DNA of 64,000 bases from HTCC2207 sp002685195 (GTDB lineage: Bacteria > Pseudomonadota > Gammaproteobacteria > Pseudomonadales > Porticoccaceae). The notes beneath the pieces were generated by a model. That model had not been told where the DNA came from. It saw nothing but the letters and a program-made list of their open reading frames with translations, and did no database searches. The position numbers were made by a program, and so were the translations under genes. The stretch's first letter is position 1. Every line of letters starts with the position of its first letter. Location: positions 2,480,001 through 2,544,000 of the forward strand of contig CP179212.1 of NCBI GenBank assembly GCA_051201675.1, written 5' to 3'. Of the stretch, positions 18,901 to 26,800 are shown piece after piece.

Positions 18901-19042
18901 CTCTCTCACTTGCCGATAGTGTTGTGCTGGAACACAACACCAGCATCGGAAGCAAAAACAATCGAAAACCAAAAACAATGAAATTATCTCGCGCTCGTCC
19001 TAAAGACGAACCATCGAGACATTTCCATGAAGTGCACTGCAT
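15917..19042 (-). CDS. TonB-dependent receptor with N-terminal STN signalling domain
   Basis: The frame encodes 1041 residues. Residues 1-46 form a first signal peptide (hydrophobic FGFRLFLLPMLVLC). Residues 53-126 form an STN domain (ALSSALIEFAEQADLTLIFP), used for transmembrane signalling to FecR. A second signal-peptide-like stretch starts at Met 132 (MKSKNKIGLFGAFAAAFAGS, cut near GQE). Then come the TonB box region (SIDEILVTGSNIQ), the plug (LTLINGRRGG, DGASAVYGSQAVAGVANIV) and a beta barrel ending in MSLTQSF with the terminal Phe. It imports an unknown ligand across the outer membrane. It follows fecR directly, its ATG next to the fecR stop. The in-frame internal start may yield a second, STN-less protein. 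Confidence 0.88.
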   Translation of the reverse strand: MQCTSWKCLDGSSLGRARDNFIVFGFRLFLLPMLVLCSSTTLSASERVNESVIDFHIPQQALSSALIEFAEQADLTLIFPDQLVQGKWSKSVSGLSTPRRAINEMLVGTGLEPDFSRHNFHTIKILREGEGMKSKNKIGLFGAFAAAFAGSTMVQGQEKSGASIDEILVTGSNIQRSGFEAISPVQVMNRDEMLAEGAKTITDFAINLPVNVGSEFQTESGSLIGTAQFNLRGLGLGSTLTLINGRRGGISAVADGGGNQFFDINQLPMSMIERVDFLTDGASAVYGSQAVAGVANIVTRTNFEGFEFSVDTQSSGGPGIDQHQIGFAFGSSGDGATKVNVYGGYTTRNRADRSDFDFINERVLGNGDPTASKTLSAFGSPGTYRAVNDLGTAGTGSNYPDPDCEAAGGILKAPFCRFSFADQVSVIPEESRIQIFSEATHEFNNNLTAFVETSYSSNKISRTLGPYLFKHGTLASGRMFIPGDHPFNFFVNDSDGGIEYIGPSNWDNSIHQGADLELRGRPFGDEYNGGRGPADLEIDLSYIRMLGGITADLSDQWSVEASYMFARSDRDQTRPFNYIASVVNSRLLDGSWNPFGTRLANSTLVSPKDGVSVAANSDDVSDSLYTLNVNASTADQEVLEVKFVGEVGALPGGSIGVAAGIQHRSESFSYSPDPLDVSGLGNGKDAPIAGGQDVDAVFVEAMLPVSDSIEVQAAVRYEDYGTVDTIDPKLAVRWQATENFGVRGSWGTSFQAPSVRQMSVSSQSSIIDDPASLNPVTGELECVNRDVTNIAIVTTQGGDSLKPQSADSLTFGFVMDWKGADISLDYWSFDYDDLITSDEGAQAILQNDCNDGTADDPRVSRRADGTVAEITSEFINTGFVKTDGMDLSLAYTIDSSSYFDAINFNLGATYVNKFQVKTDSDSAKFNGAGSRNFTNQFRSMPKLRGNLGVTFEKGVHTLSTQLRYIDGYENDQSDTQIDSLVTIDGQYSMRLFEDRTQFSMGVKNLLDEEPPTLGENVRPGYDNVIHNVLGRTLYMSLTQSF
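18647..18659 (-). promoter_or_regulatory. Strong internal ribosome site and ATG inside the TonB receptor
   Basis: On the minus strand GGGAGAAGGA immediately precedes ATG 18,649, with GGAG five bases from the start. This is a better ribosome site than that of the upstream ATG at 19,042. The ATG opens a complete signal peptide, so a separate receptor without the STN domain could be made. Confidence 0.55.
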
Positions 19043-20116
19043 CTATTGTATGCTACTGAGCAGAATGCGGTCTGCGCCATCGAATTCTGCTTGAATACCA
19101 AAGTTAGTCTCTAACATATCTAGCAGTGCTGTAACATCACCAGTTCTGAAACGTCCTGTTAATACCCTAGATTTTAATTTCTCATCTAACACTTCAAACT
19201 CTACAGACGTGTAGCGCTCTACCTCTCGAAGCGCCTTCTCGAGTGGAATAGACCTAAAAATTAATCCTCCCTTTCTCCATGACAATCTAACCTCAATATC
19301 ATCAGACTCAATCATTTGCTTGTTAGCGGCTGAATCTCTTAAAGTCAGTTGTTCGCCAGCACTTAAACTATTACTGTTATCTGCTAGTTGAACTAATAGA
19401 GGTGGTGGAGTTAAGTTATTCTGGATACTTCTGTTCTTCGGATAATGGTTTTTGAGCGGTTGGATACCAACAACAACCCGACCTTCAGTTACCATTACAT
19501 CGACTTTCTGATCGTCAGTTATTTCAACCACAAACTCAGTACCCTTTGCTTGGACAATTCGATCAATCGCCATAACAGATAAAGGTCGATCCTCTTTGGC
19601 TACTCGCACATAAATCTCCCCTTGCGTTAGTCTTAATAATCGAGCAGAAGAGGTATAATCTAGAGATAGCTTACTATTGGTGTTCATGACAACCTCACTA
19701 CCATCTGGCAATAAAATTACTTTTTTCTCACCAATTTCAGTTTCATAATTAGCCGTTTGTTGCGGCTCAAAACTTGAACCATTTAAATTGAAAAATACTG
19801 GAGCACTGATCAGCAAAACAGCTAAACATGCATACAGTGCTGGCTTAAAGCCCCAAAAATCAATCTGCGTGTTTGGCTTAGAAATATCTTTTGTTGAATG
19901 CGGAAAAAAGTCAGAAAGGTATGCAAGTACATTGGTCTTATCCCAGACAGTAGCAACCTCTACTAAAACCTCACTATTCTTGACATCTTCATCCAACCAA
20001 TTGGCCAAAGCAGACTGCTCTTGATCAGTCAGGGCGTTACTATCAAGTTTTAAAATCCACCAGGTCGCAGCGTCTAACCGCACTTCTTCAGTATTAATTG
20101 GGACCACCCTACTCAT
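19043..20116 (-). CDS. fecR: FecR-type anti-sigma / transmembrane sensor
   Basis: The protein has 357 residues. The N-terminal cytoplasmic part (ATWWILKLDS ... LANWLDED) is the FecR N-terminal DUF4880-like module that binds the ECF sigma factor. One membrane segment follows near residue 92-110 (PALYACLAVLLISAPVFF). The periplasmic FecR domain contains the ILLPDGSEVVMNTNSKLSLD pattern, and a C-terminal STN-interacting part follows (SIPLEKALREVERY). The start overlaps the sigma gene stop as ATGA, with AGGAG eight bases upstream. It relays a signal from the STN domain of the neighbouring receptor to the sigma factor. Confidence 0.92.
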   Translation of the reverse strand: MSRVVPINTEEVRLDAATWWILKLDSNALTDQEQSALANWLDEDVKNSEVLVEVATVWDKTNVLAYLSDFFPHSTKDISKPNTQIDFWGFKPALYACLAVLLISAPVFFNLNGSSFEPQQTANYETEIGEKKVILLPDGSEVVMNTNSKLSLDYTSSARLLRLTQGEIYVRVAKEDRPLSVMAIDRIVQAKGTEFVVEITDDQKVDVMVTEGRVVVGIQPLKNHYPKNRSIQNNLTPPPLLVQLADNSNSLSAGEQLTLRDSAANKQMIESDDIEVRLSWRKGGLIFRSIPLEKALREVERYTSVEFEVLDEKLKSRVLTGRFRTGDVTALLDMLETNFGIQAEFDGADRILLSSIQ

Positions 20117-20691
20117 TTCTTTGCTCCTAGCTGCGCGTCCGACAATACAGTTTGATGACGCATTGACCTTACTTTCTTACCACTAAATTCCACATTATGG
20201 TTTCGTAAATACTGCACACATTTTTTAGTCGCACTTACAATATGTGACTCTACCGTTGGCTGACCAAGATCCATCTCCAGCATAATTTCTTTTAAACTGT
20301 ACCCATAGACCTTTTTCAATATAAAGGCGCGCTGAGATTGCTTGGGTAACTCACGTATAGCGGCACAAAAAAGGCCAAATTCCTCATCCGAGGCAATCTG
20401 ACCAAAAGTGGGATCGTGTTCTTCCAACAGTATTTCATCGATGTCATCGACGCCGCTGGTAAGACGTGTCTCAGCTCGCTTTAAATAATCAAGAGCCAAA
20501 TTTCTAGCTGTGCGAAACATAAAAGACTCAGAGTCTTTTATGAAGGTCTTATTCTCAGCTTTGCACATGCGCACATAGGTTTCTTGGATTATATCTTCGA
20601 CGTCTCTGGGTGGAACCATGCTAACCAGGAACCTCGATAGCCGGGCTTTTATATTAACAAACACTTCTAGGGTACTTCTTGGTTTCACCAC
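20113..20691 (-). CDS. fecI: ECF-family sigma-70 factor, FecI-like
   Basis: The protein has 192 residues. Region 2 is visible as VEDIIQETYVRMCKA and SFMFRTARNLALDYLKR. Region 4 is LPKQSQRAFILKKVYGYSLK with a helix-turn-helix through LGQPTVESHI. It should direct RNA polymerase to the downstream TonB receptor genes when FecR releases it. The start is one of two adjacent GTG codons (20,691 or 20,688); AGGAG lies four or seven bases upstream, so the second is slightly better. It is the first gene of the fecI-fecR-receptor unit and faces away from ssrA. Confidence 0.92.
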   Translation of the reverse strand: MVKPRSTLEVFVNIKARLSRFLVSMVPPRDVEDIIQETYVRMCKAENKTFIKDSESFMFRTARNLALDYLKRAETRLTSGVDDIDEILLEEHDPTFGQIASDEEFGLFCAAIRELPKQSQRAFILKKVYGYSLKEIMLEMDLGQPTVESHIVSATKKCVQYLRNHNVEFSGKKVRSMRHQTVLSDAQLGAKK

Positions 20692-21029
20692 AATGCTCCT
20701 CTACATAGCCTATCAGTCGTGGCTTTAACTGCCATTATTCTGAATAGACGATTGACGAACTATTTTCCATGAGTCTAGTAATAAATTATTTTCCACAGGA
20801 TACTTTGCGAAGGAAAATATGGCCACTAGAGTTAGCCGCTAATATTGCAGTAAAAGCGCTGTTAACTAGCACGATTGACGAGACATTGATGTGTGTGATG
20901 GATAAAAGGACCAGATTGATATATCAAGCGGCTCTAGTCTGATGAATCTTTTTGCGCCTTTAAGACCCGACAAAACCTATTTAAATCAGTGCTTTATGGT
21001 ACTTTAAAGCCCCTTGCGGGGCTATTATT
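20692..21029. other. Gene-free region between sigma factor and ssrA
   Basis: No gene is visible in these 338 bases. They hold the presumed promoter region of the sigma-factor operon and, next to ssrA, the ssrA terminator. A ten-base sequence CGATTGACGA occurs twice, 121 bases apart (near 20,750 and 20,871); its meaning is unclear. Confidence 0.5.
21003..21023 (-). terminator. ssrA terminator hairpin
   Basis: On the minus strand a six-pair stem AGCCCC/GGGGCT with a GCAA tetraloop (21,008-21,023) follows the tmRNA CCA end by seven bases. The U-run after it is short (UUUAAAG), so it may be a modest terminator or a 3-prime processing barrier. Confidence 0.5.
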
Positions 21030-21421
21030 TGGTGGAGGCGGCGGGAATTGAACCCGCGTCCGCTTGTCCGCTGCCTGCGGCTCTACATGCTTAGTTCAGT
21101 CTTTAAATTTAGCCTGCTGCAACCCGACTGACAGGGCGCACAACAAACGATTTCGGTAAAGTTTTAATAAATCCGCCCCGAACAAGCTTCATTACGATCT
21201 CATGAGATATGACATTTGAGCATTCCGCTCCCCTAAGGGTTTAGAACTCTGGACGCATAAGCACGGCTCCAGTCAAACGGCACTACACTGGGGTTTAAGC
21301 AGCTAGTGCGTAGTTGTCGTCGTTGGCAACTATAAGTTTGCGACTTTGGATTAACGAGATTGGTCACCATCTCGGCATGCACCGGAGGTTTTGTAACCCG
21401 CGTCGAATCCAGAACGCCCCC
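21030..21421 (-). ncRNA. ssrA: tmRNA (transfer-messenger RNA)
   Basis: On the minus strand the 5-prime GGGGGCGTTCTGGATTCGAC and the 3-prime GGTTCAATTCCCGCCGCC followed by TCCACCA are typical tmRNA ends. The seven-pair acceptor stem GGGGGCG/CGCCTCC closes with one G-U pair, and CCA is encoded. The resume codon and tag read ANDDNYALAA and stop at 21,327-21,295. The product rescues stalled ribosomes together with SmpB and marks the nascent chain for proteolysis. The length of about 392 bases is normal for gammaproteobacteria (E. coli 363). Its 3-prime end is repeated near 11.75 and 11.91 kb. Confidence 0.96.
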
Positions 21422-21572
21422 CTGAGAAGCCAATTTTAGCATAGTAACTCTCGATAATAAGCAACCAGAGGATAAATATTGCTCATTACCTACAATTGGT
21501 ATTGTTTGGCTCGAATTTAACCGCTGAATACCCTAAACTCTCGATAAAATAAAAATCTTTAGGGTCATCATC

Positions 21573-22913
21573 ATGCAAAGAGGTCAATTTTCCTCACGCT
21601 TGGCATTTATTTTTGCCGCGTCTGGTTCAGCCGTGGGTTTGGGTAACATTTGGGGCTTTCCCACTAATGCCGCAGAAAACGGCGGTGCTGCCTTTGTGGT
21701 GATGTACTTTATTCTTGCTTTTTTATTAGCTTACCCAGCGTTGATGGCGGAGCTTATTATTGGCCGCCATACTCGCGCTAATATGGTCAGCGCGCTTCAG
21801 TCTATTTCTTCGGGTCAAACTGCTAAGGTGGTTGGTCGGTTTGTGGGCATCGGCGGCATGGTTACAGCCGGGCTGATTTTGAGTTTCTATAGTATCGTCG
21901 CGGGTTGGATGCTTGCGTTTATGCTTGAGCCAATCACTGCTATTTTAGGCCAAGCAAATCTAGGCCAGTGGCTAACTGAAGATAGCCTGGTGCGCAATGT
22001 AGGGTTCTCTGCCTTTTTTGTTTTGTTGACGGTACTTATTATTAGCGCAGGTGTAGAGCAAGGTATCGAAAAATGGTCCGTTAGATTAATGCCTTCATTG
22101 TTTATTTTAATGTCAGTGCTAATCATCTACGTGCTGACTCAAGAAGGAGCCGTTGAGGGACTAAAGCACTACTTAATTCCTGACTTTTCTCAAATCACCA
22201 ATCCTGATCTCATTGTTAGTGCAATGGGTCAGGCCTTTTTCTCTATGTCCCTCGGCGTTGGTACTATGCTGGTCTATGGTTCTTATATTCGTGCAGATGA
22301 AAACCTGCCAACAGTGGGCGCATTAGTCACTCTGACTGACATGTCGGTGGCCTTCTTGGCTGGCTTGTTGGTGTTGCCTGCTATCTTCGTAGCTCAAAAT
22401 TTAGGCGTAACTATCTATGCTGAAAGCGGTAATTTAATCGCTGGCCCAGACCTTATATTTCAGGTGCTTCCTGCGTTATTTAAGGGTATGGGAGTCGCGG
22501 GCCTATTTGTTGGTTCTGCTTTCTTTGTTTTGATGTCTATTGCGGCAGTTACCTCTTCTATTTCAATGCTGGAGGTCCCTGTTTCCTACGCGGTTGAAGC
22601 GCACAACATTGATCGCAATAAGGCCACCTGGCTTGTTGGCCTCATTCTTTTTGCTATCAGCGCAACTATTTGTCTTAACTTTGAGGCCCTTTTTGGCTTT
22701 GTAATTACACTGACCACCGAACGAGCACAACCATTACTGAGCATGATGCTGTGTATATTTGCTGGCTGGGTTTTCTATCGCAATAGTATTCTTGAAGAAC
22801 TCAAGAGCGGCAACGCTGATGTGGAGTCAGGCATTTTCTGGAAGATATGGCCTGTCTATGTGAAGTTCATTTGCCCGGTGCTAATTCTTCTAACCTTTGC
22901 TCAAGGTTTTTAG
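21573..22913 (+). CDS. SNF (neurotransmitter:sodium symporter) family transporter
   Basis: The protein has 446 residues and about eleven membrane segments. Its first segment shows the family signature GSAVGLGNIWGFP, which contains the unwound TM1 sodium and substrate site of LeuT-fold symporters, followed by NGGAAFVVMYFI. Family members use sodium to import amino acids such as tyrosine, tryptophan or leucine; eleven-segment bacterial versions (Tyt1/MhsT type) are common. The substrate cannot be read here. The gene starts about 150 bases from ssrA on the opposite strand and is followed by the xseB-ispA-dxs group, with no obvious link to it. Confidence 0.9.
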   Translation: MQRGQFSSRLAFIFAASGSAVGLGNIWGFPTNAAENGGAAFVVMYFILAFLLAYPALMAELIIGRHTRANMVSALQSISSGQTAKVVGRFVGIGGMVTAGLILSFYSIVAGWMLAFMLEPITAILGQANLGQWLTEDSLVRNVGFSAFFVLLTVLIISAGVEQGIEKWSVRLMPSLFILMSVLIIYVLTQEGAVEGLKHYLIPDFSQITNPDLIVSAMGQAFFSMSLGVGTMLVYGSYIRADENLPTVGALVTLTDMSVAFLAGLLVLPAIFVAQNLGVTIYAESGNLIAGPDLIFQVLPALFKGMGVAGLFVGSAFFVLMSIAAVTSSISMLEVPVSYAVEAHNIDRNKATWLVGLILFAISATICLNFEALFGFVITLTTERAQPLLSMMLCIFAGWVFYRNSILEELKSGNADVESGIFWKIWPVYVKFICPVLILLTFAQGF

Positions 22914-23028
22914 GTCTCAGATAAACGTTTATTTAACTCGTTAAATTCGACATTGACCAACCTACACTGGTTGGTTAGTGTTGTAGGCTATCGATCTCAA
23001 TTGAATTATAAATGACAGGCGAAAACTT

Positions 23029-23265
23029 GTGACAAAAACAGCAAAAGCAATAGATTTTGAACAGCAGTTAAAAAACCTCGAGGAGTTGGTTGCCACTCTG
23101 GAGAGTGGCGATCTGAGTTTAGAAGACTCTATGAAGTCTTTTGAGCAGGGCATTAAAGTTGCTCGCGAGTGCCAACAAGCGCTAAAAGAAGCTGAACAAA
23201 AAGTTGAAATACTAACCCGCGAAGGTAATGAGTTAGTTAGTGATCACTATAGTCCTGAAGACTAG
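23029..23265 (+). CDS. xseB: Exodeoxyribonuclease VII small subunit
   Basis: The protein has 78 residues and matches XseB closely: FEQQLKNLEELVATLESGDL near the N-terminus, then LEDSMKSFEQGIKVARECQ and ALKEAEQKVEIL. It forms the helical, multi-copy small subunit of exonuclease VII, which degrades single-stranded DNA with XseA. The start is GTG 23,029. It lies 18 bases before ispA and 900 bases before dxs, the usual xseB-ispA-dxs order of gammaproteobacteria. Confidence 0.95.
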   Translation: MTKTAKAIDFEQQLKNLEELVATLESGDLSLEDSMKSFEQGIKVARECQQALKEAEQKVEILTREGNELVSDHYSPED

Positions 23266-23283
23266 TTTAAAGAGCTTTATCTA

Positions 23284-24162
23284 ATGGATTCAACGATCAA
23301 TAACTACCGTGACCTTGTCAATAATCAGCTAGAGATATGTCTGCCTGTGGCCAATGGTCCTGCTGATAAACTCTTTGAAGCCATGCGCTACTCGATATTT
23401 AACGGTGGCAAGCGCGTACGCCCTCTTCTGTGTTTTGCCGCTGCTAATGCTGTAGCTGAAGCCAATGAGAATACTGCGATCGTGGCCGCATCTATTGAAA
23501 TGATTCATGCTTATTCTTTGATTCATGACGACTTGCCCGCCATGGATAACGACAATCTACGTCGAGGTAAAGCGACCTGTCATATTCAGTTTGGTGAGGC
23601 AACTGCAATACTAGCTGGAGATGCTCTTCAAAGCTTAGCCTTTGAAACCCTTTGTAAATTAGATGATGTCAGCCCCGAAATTGTTGTTGAGTTGGTTCGA
23701 CTATTATCTGCCAATAGCGGATGCTCTGGCATGGCAAAAGGCCAGGCTATAGACTTAGCAGCGACAGGCCAATCTTTGTCTATTGAGCAGCTCAAGTTTA
23801 TGCACGCTCAAAAAACAGGGGCCTTAATTGAAGCCAGTGTTCTAATGGGTGGTCTCGCAACTGGCCGCGCAACGTCAGACCAGTTGCTCTTGCTCTCTGA
23901 ATTTTCCAAAGCTATAGGTCTGGCGTTTCAAATTCAAGATGACATTCTTGATGTGGAGAGCTCTACTGATCAACTAGGCAAACAGCAGGGTTCTGATTTT
24001 AACAATCAGAAGGCAACCTATACTTCTCTACTAGGCCTTGATGAAGCTAGGAAACAGACTGCTGAACTTTATGCAAAGAGCATCAATTGTCTAGATACCT
24101 TTGGTGCGCGGGCCGAGCCATTGCGTTATATTGCCAGCTTTATTATTAATCGGGCTTATTAA
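23284..24162 (+). CDS. ispA: Farnesyl diphosphate synthase (geranyltranstransferase)
   Basis: The protein has 292 residues. The first aspartate-rich motif is HDDLPAMDND near residue 82-91, the second is QIQDDILDVE near 218-227, and the NGGKRVRPLL region binds isopentenyl diphosphate. It condenses IPP with DMAPP and GPP to make farnesyl diphosphate for ubiquinone, undecaprenyl carrier and other isoprenoids. The short four-residue spacing in the first motif (DDLPAMD) is normal for bacterial type FPP synthases. It is part of the xseB-ispA-dxs operon. Confidence 0.95.
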   Translation: MDSTINNYRDLVNNQLEICLPVANGPADKLFEAMRYSIFNGGKRVRPLLCFAAANAVAEANENTAIVAASIEMIHAYSLIHDDLPAMDNDNLRRGKATCHIQFGEATAILAGDALQSLAFETLCKLDDVSPEIVVELVRLLSANSGCSGMAKGQAIDLAATGQSLSIEQLKFMHAQKTGALIEASVLMGGLATGRATSDQLLLLSEFSKAIGLAFQIQDDILDVESSTDQLGKQQGSDFNNQKATYTSLLGLDEARKQTAELYAKSINCLDTFGARAEPLRYIASFIINRAY

Positions 24163-24220
24163 ATAACCTAATTGGTGTAAGATTCACAACCAGATAACTT
24201 TTAACCAAAGCAATACCCAG

Positions 24221-26146
24221 ATGCAAAAGACCTTTACCGATATTCCTCTTAACCGCCCGGCAACTCCGTTACTGGATACTGTTAATGCGCCCGAAGATTT
24301 ACGCAAATTAGATACTGAGGAATTAACCCAACTCACTGACGAACTGAGGTTGTTCATGCTTTTCTGTGTGGGTAAGACTGGTGGGCATTTTGGTGCAGGT
24401 TTGGGCGTAACCGAGCTCACTGTAGCTTTGCATTATGTGTATAACACGCCTAATGATCGACTGGTTTGGGATGTAGGTCACCAAACCTACCCGCATAAGA
24501 TACTCACCGGCAGACGCGAGCAAATGCTGAGCATGCGGCAGAAAGACGGTTTATCTGGATTCCCCAAACGCTCAGAAAGTGAGTTTGATACATTTGGTGT
24601 GGGCCACTCTAGCACTTCAATAAGTGCTGCGTTAGGTATGGCGATGGCCTCAGACCAACTCGGAGAGGATCGTAAAACCGTAGCCATTATTGGTGATGGC
24701 GCAATGACCGCAGGAATTGCTTTTGAAGCGATTAACCATGCATCTCACGTTGATAAGGATCTTCTGGTTATTCTTAACGACAATCAAATGTCGATTTCTA
24801 AAAACGTCGGCGGTCTGTCTACCTACTTCTCTAAATTATGGGCCAGTAAGTTTTATAATCAATTGCGCGAGCGCGGTAAAAAAGCATTGCGCTCCCTACC
24901 CCATGCCAAAGAATTTGTCCGGCGCACCGAAGAGTACATGAAGAGTATGGTATCCCCAGCGACTATTTTTGAAGAGTTGGGGTTTTACTATATTGGTCCC
25001 ATTGATGGCCATGACTTGCCTCTATTAGTGCAAACGCTGACTAATCTAAAGGCCATTAAAGGGCCAGTAATGCTGCATGTTATTACGCACAAGGGCAAAG
25101 GCTTTGCTCCCGCAGAGAATGACCCGGTTGGTTATCATGCTCTTAATAAAATTGAGCCAAAGCCCCCTGTTGTAGAGGCCATAGAACAACCCCAAAAAGT
25201 ATCTAAGCCAAAATATCAGAAGGTTTTTGGTGACTGGCTATGTGATATGGCCGAAAAAGATCAGAAACTAATTGGGATCACTCCGGCTATGTGCGAAGGG
25301 TCGGGCATGAATGCATTTGCTGAACGCTTTCCTGATCGCTATGAAGATGTGGCCATTGCTGAGCAGCATGCTGTCACCCTAGCTGCTGGTATGGCCTGTG
25401 AAGGGCTTAAACCAGTGGTTGCCATTTACTCAACATTTTTACAACGCGCTTATGACCAACTCATCCATGATGTGGCCATTCAAAATTTAGATGTTCTTTT
25501 TGCTTTAGACCGAGCAGGTTTGGTGGGTGAAGATGGGGCTACGCACTCCGGTGCCTACGACATTAGTTATTTACGCTGTATTCCTAATATGGTGGTTATG
25601 GCGCCATCTGATGAGAATGAAACAAGGCAGTTGCTATATACAGGCTACATGCATACTGGCCCAGCTGCAGTGAGATACCCGCGAGGAACTGGCCCTGGTG
25701 TTGTGATTGAGGAGTCTATGACTGCTTTGCCTATAGGTAAAGCTGTTATTAAGCGAGAAGGAAGCGGCGTTGCTATTCTTAATTTTGGCACTCTTCTAGA
25801 GTCGGCAACTACAGTGGCAAGCCATATGAATGCAACTGTGGCAGATATGCGCTTTGTCAAACCCATCGATGAAGAGCTCATCCAAACCCTTGCAACTAAA
25901 CACCAACTCTTGGTGACAATCGAGGAAAATGCTATCTCTGGTGGTGCCGGATCTGCGGTCATAGAGTTTTTAGCGGCGCAAGGTATCGTGATCCCGGTAT
26001 TGCAACTAGGTATTCCTGACAAACTAGTTGATCACGGCTCCCACCCAGAACAGCTTACATCTATCAACCTTGATACCGCCGGAATACAAAAAGCCATCGA
26101 ACAAAGGCTTGATGTACTGAAGCTTCCTGCTCAAGCGACCCTCTAA
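24221..26146 (+). CDS. dxs: 1-deoxy-D-xylulose-5-phosphate synthase
   Basis: The protein has 641 residues. It shows the thiamine diphosphate motif GDGAMTAG ... LNDNQMSISKNVGG, the glycine-rich GHFGAGLGVTELTVALHY region and the transketolase central domain (DLLFALDRAGLVGEDGATHS reads here as DVLFALDRAGLVGEDGATHS). The enzyme joins pyruvate and glyceraldehyde 3-phosphate and is the entry step of the MEP isoprenoid route, feeding the adjacent ispA product's substrates. Length and motif order are complete. Confidence 0.96.
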   Translation: MQKTFTDIPLNRPATPLLDTVNAPEDLRKLDTEELTQLTDELRLFMLFCVGKTGGHFGAGLGVTELTVALHYVYNTPNDRLVWDVGHQTYPHKILTGRREQMLSMRQKDGLSGFPKRSESEFDTFGVGHSSTSISAALGMAMASDQLGEDRKTVAIIGDGAMTAGIAFEAINHASHVDKDLLVILNDNQMSISKNVGGLSTYFSKLWASKFYNQLRERGKKALRSLPHAKEFVRRTEEYMKSMVSPATIFEELGFYYIGPIDGHDLPLLVQTLTNLKAIKGPVMLHVITHKGKGFAPAENDPVGYHALNKIEPKPPVVEAIEQPQKVSKPKYQKVFGDWLCDMAEKDQKLIGITPAMCEGSGMNAFAERFPDRYEDVAIAEQHAVTLAAGMACEGLKPVVAIYSTFLQRAYDQLIHDVAIQNLDVLFALDRAGLVGEDGATHSGAYDISYLRCIPNMVVMAPSDENETRQLLYTGYMHTGPAAVRYPRGTGPGVVIEESMTALPIGKAVIKREGSGVAILNFGTLLESATTVASHMNATVADMRFVKPIDEELIQTLATKHQLLVTIEENAISGGAGSAVIEFLAAQGIVIPVLQLGIPDKLVDHGSHPEQLTSINLDTAGIQKAIEQRLDVLKLPAQATL

Positions 26147-26163
26147 TCACAAAAGGTCTACAC

Positions 26164-26793
26164 ATGAAATTTTATGATTGCGCTACTGCACCGAGTCCCC
26201 GTAGGGTTCGAATTTTTATGGCTGAAAAAAATATTGAGATAGAAACAATTCAAGTGGATCTCGCCTCTGGTGAACATTTCTCAGAGGCCTTCAAGGCTAT
26301 TAATCCTCTAAGTCAGGTGCCGGTTCTTGAGCTAGACGATGGTACCCATCTCAGTCAGATTATGGCTATCTGTCGTTACCTTGAAGAAGTTTATCCAGAC
26401 AACCCTTTGTTTGGCAGAGATCCGGTGGAGCGTGCCAAGGTCGAATCTACCAATGATCAGCTGCATGCCAACGGTATGTACGCGATCATGGAAGCCTTTC
26501 GAAATGCAACTCCGGGGTTTGTTAATCGAGCCATGCCGGGGCCACATAATTATGCGCAGATTCCTGATTTAGCTGAGCGCGGTCTGTTGCGATTGGATCA
26601 TTTTTTCTCTGATCTTGAGGCTCATCTAGAAAACAGTAAATATATGGTTGGAGACTACTTTTCTGTCGCAGATATTACTGCATTGGTTTGTATCGATTTC
26701 GCTAAATGGGTCAAAAAAAGAATCCCCGAAGATGCAACAAACATAAATCGTTGGTACAACGAAGTTAGTCAAAGACCGAGCGCAAAAGCTTAG
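26164..26793 (+). CDS. Glutathione S-transferase family protein
   Basis: The protein has 209 residues with the two GST domains. The N-terminal thioredoxin fold runs from MKFYDCATAPSPRRVRIFMA to the cis-proline motif QVPVLELDDG and the LSQIMAICRYLEE glutathione-binding Ser region. The C-terminal helical domain contains FSVADITALVCID, the N-capping box typical of GSTs. It probably conjugates or removes thiol-reactive compounds; the substrate class is not clear. It lies 17 bases after dxs and may be read through from it. The following gene is on the opposite strand. Confidence 0.88.
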   Translation: MKFYDCATAPSPRRVRIFMAEKNIEIETIQVDLASGEHFSEAFKAINPLSQVPVLELDDGTHLSQIMAICRYLEEVYPDNPLFGRDPVERAKVESTNDQLHANGMYAIMEAFRNATPGFVNRAMPGPHNYAQIPDLAERGLLRLDHFFSDLEAHLENSKYMVGDYFSVADITALVCIDFAKWVKKRIPEDATNINRWYNEVSQRPSAKA

Positions 26794-26800
26794 GAATATT

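Noticed and set aside
20750..20880. Ten-base direct repeat CGATTGACGA, 121 bases apart, near the sigma-factor promoter
   Set aside because: Could be a regulatory site but is short, and nothing else supports it; noted only in the gap entry.
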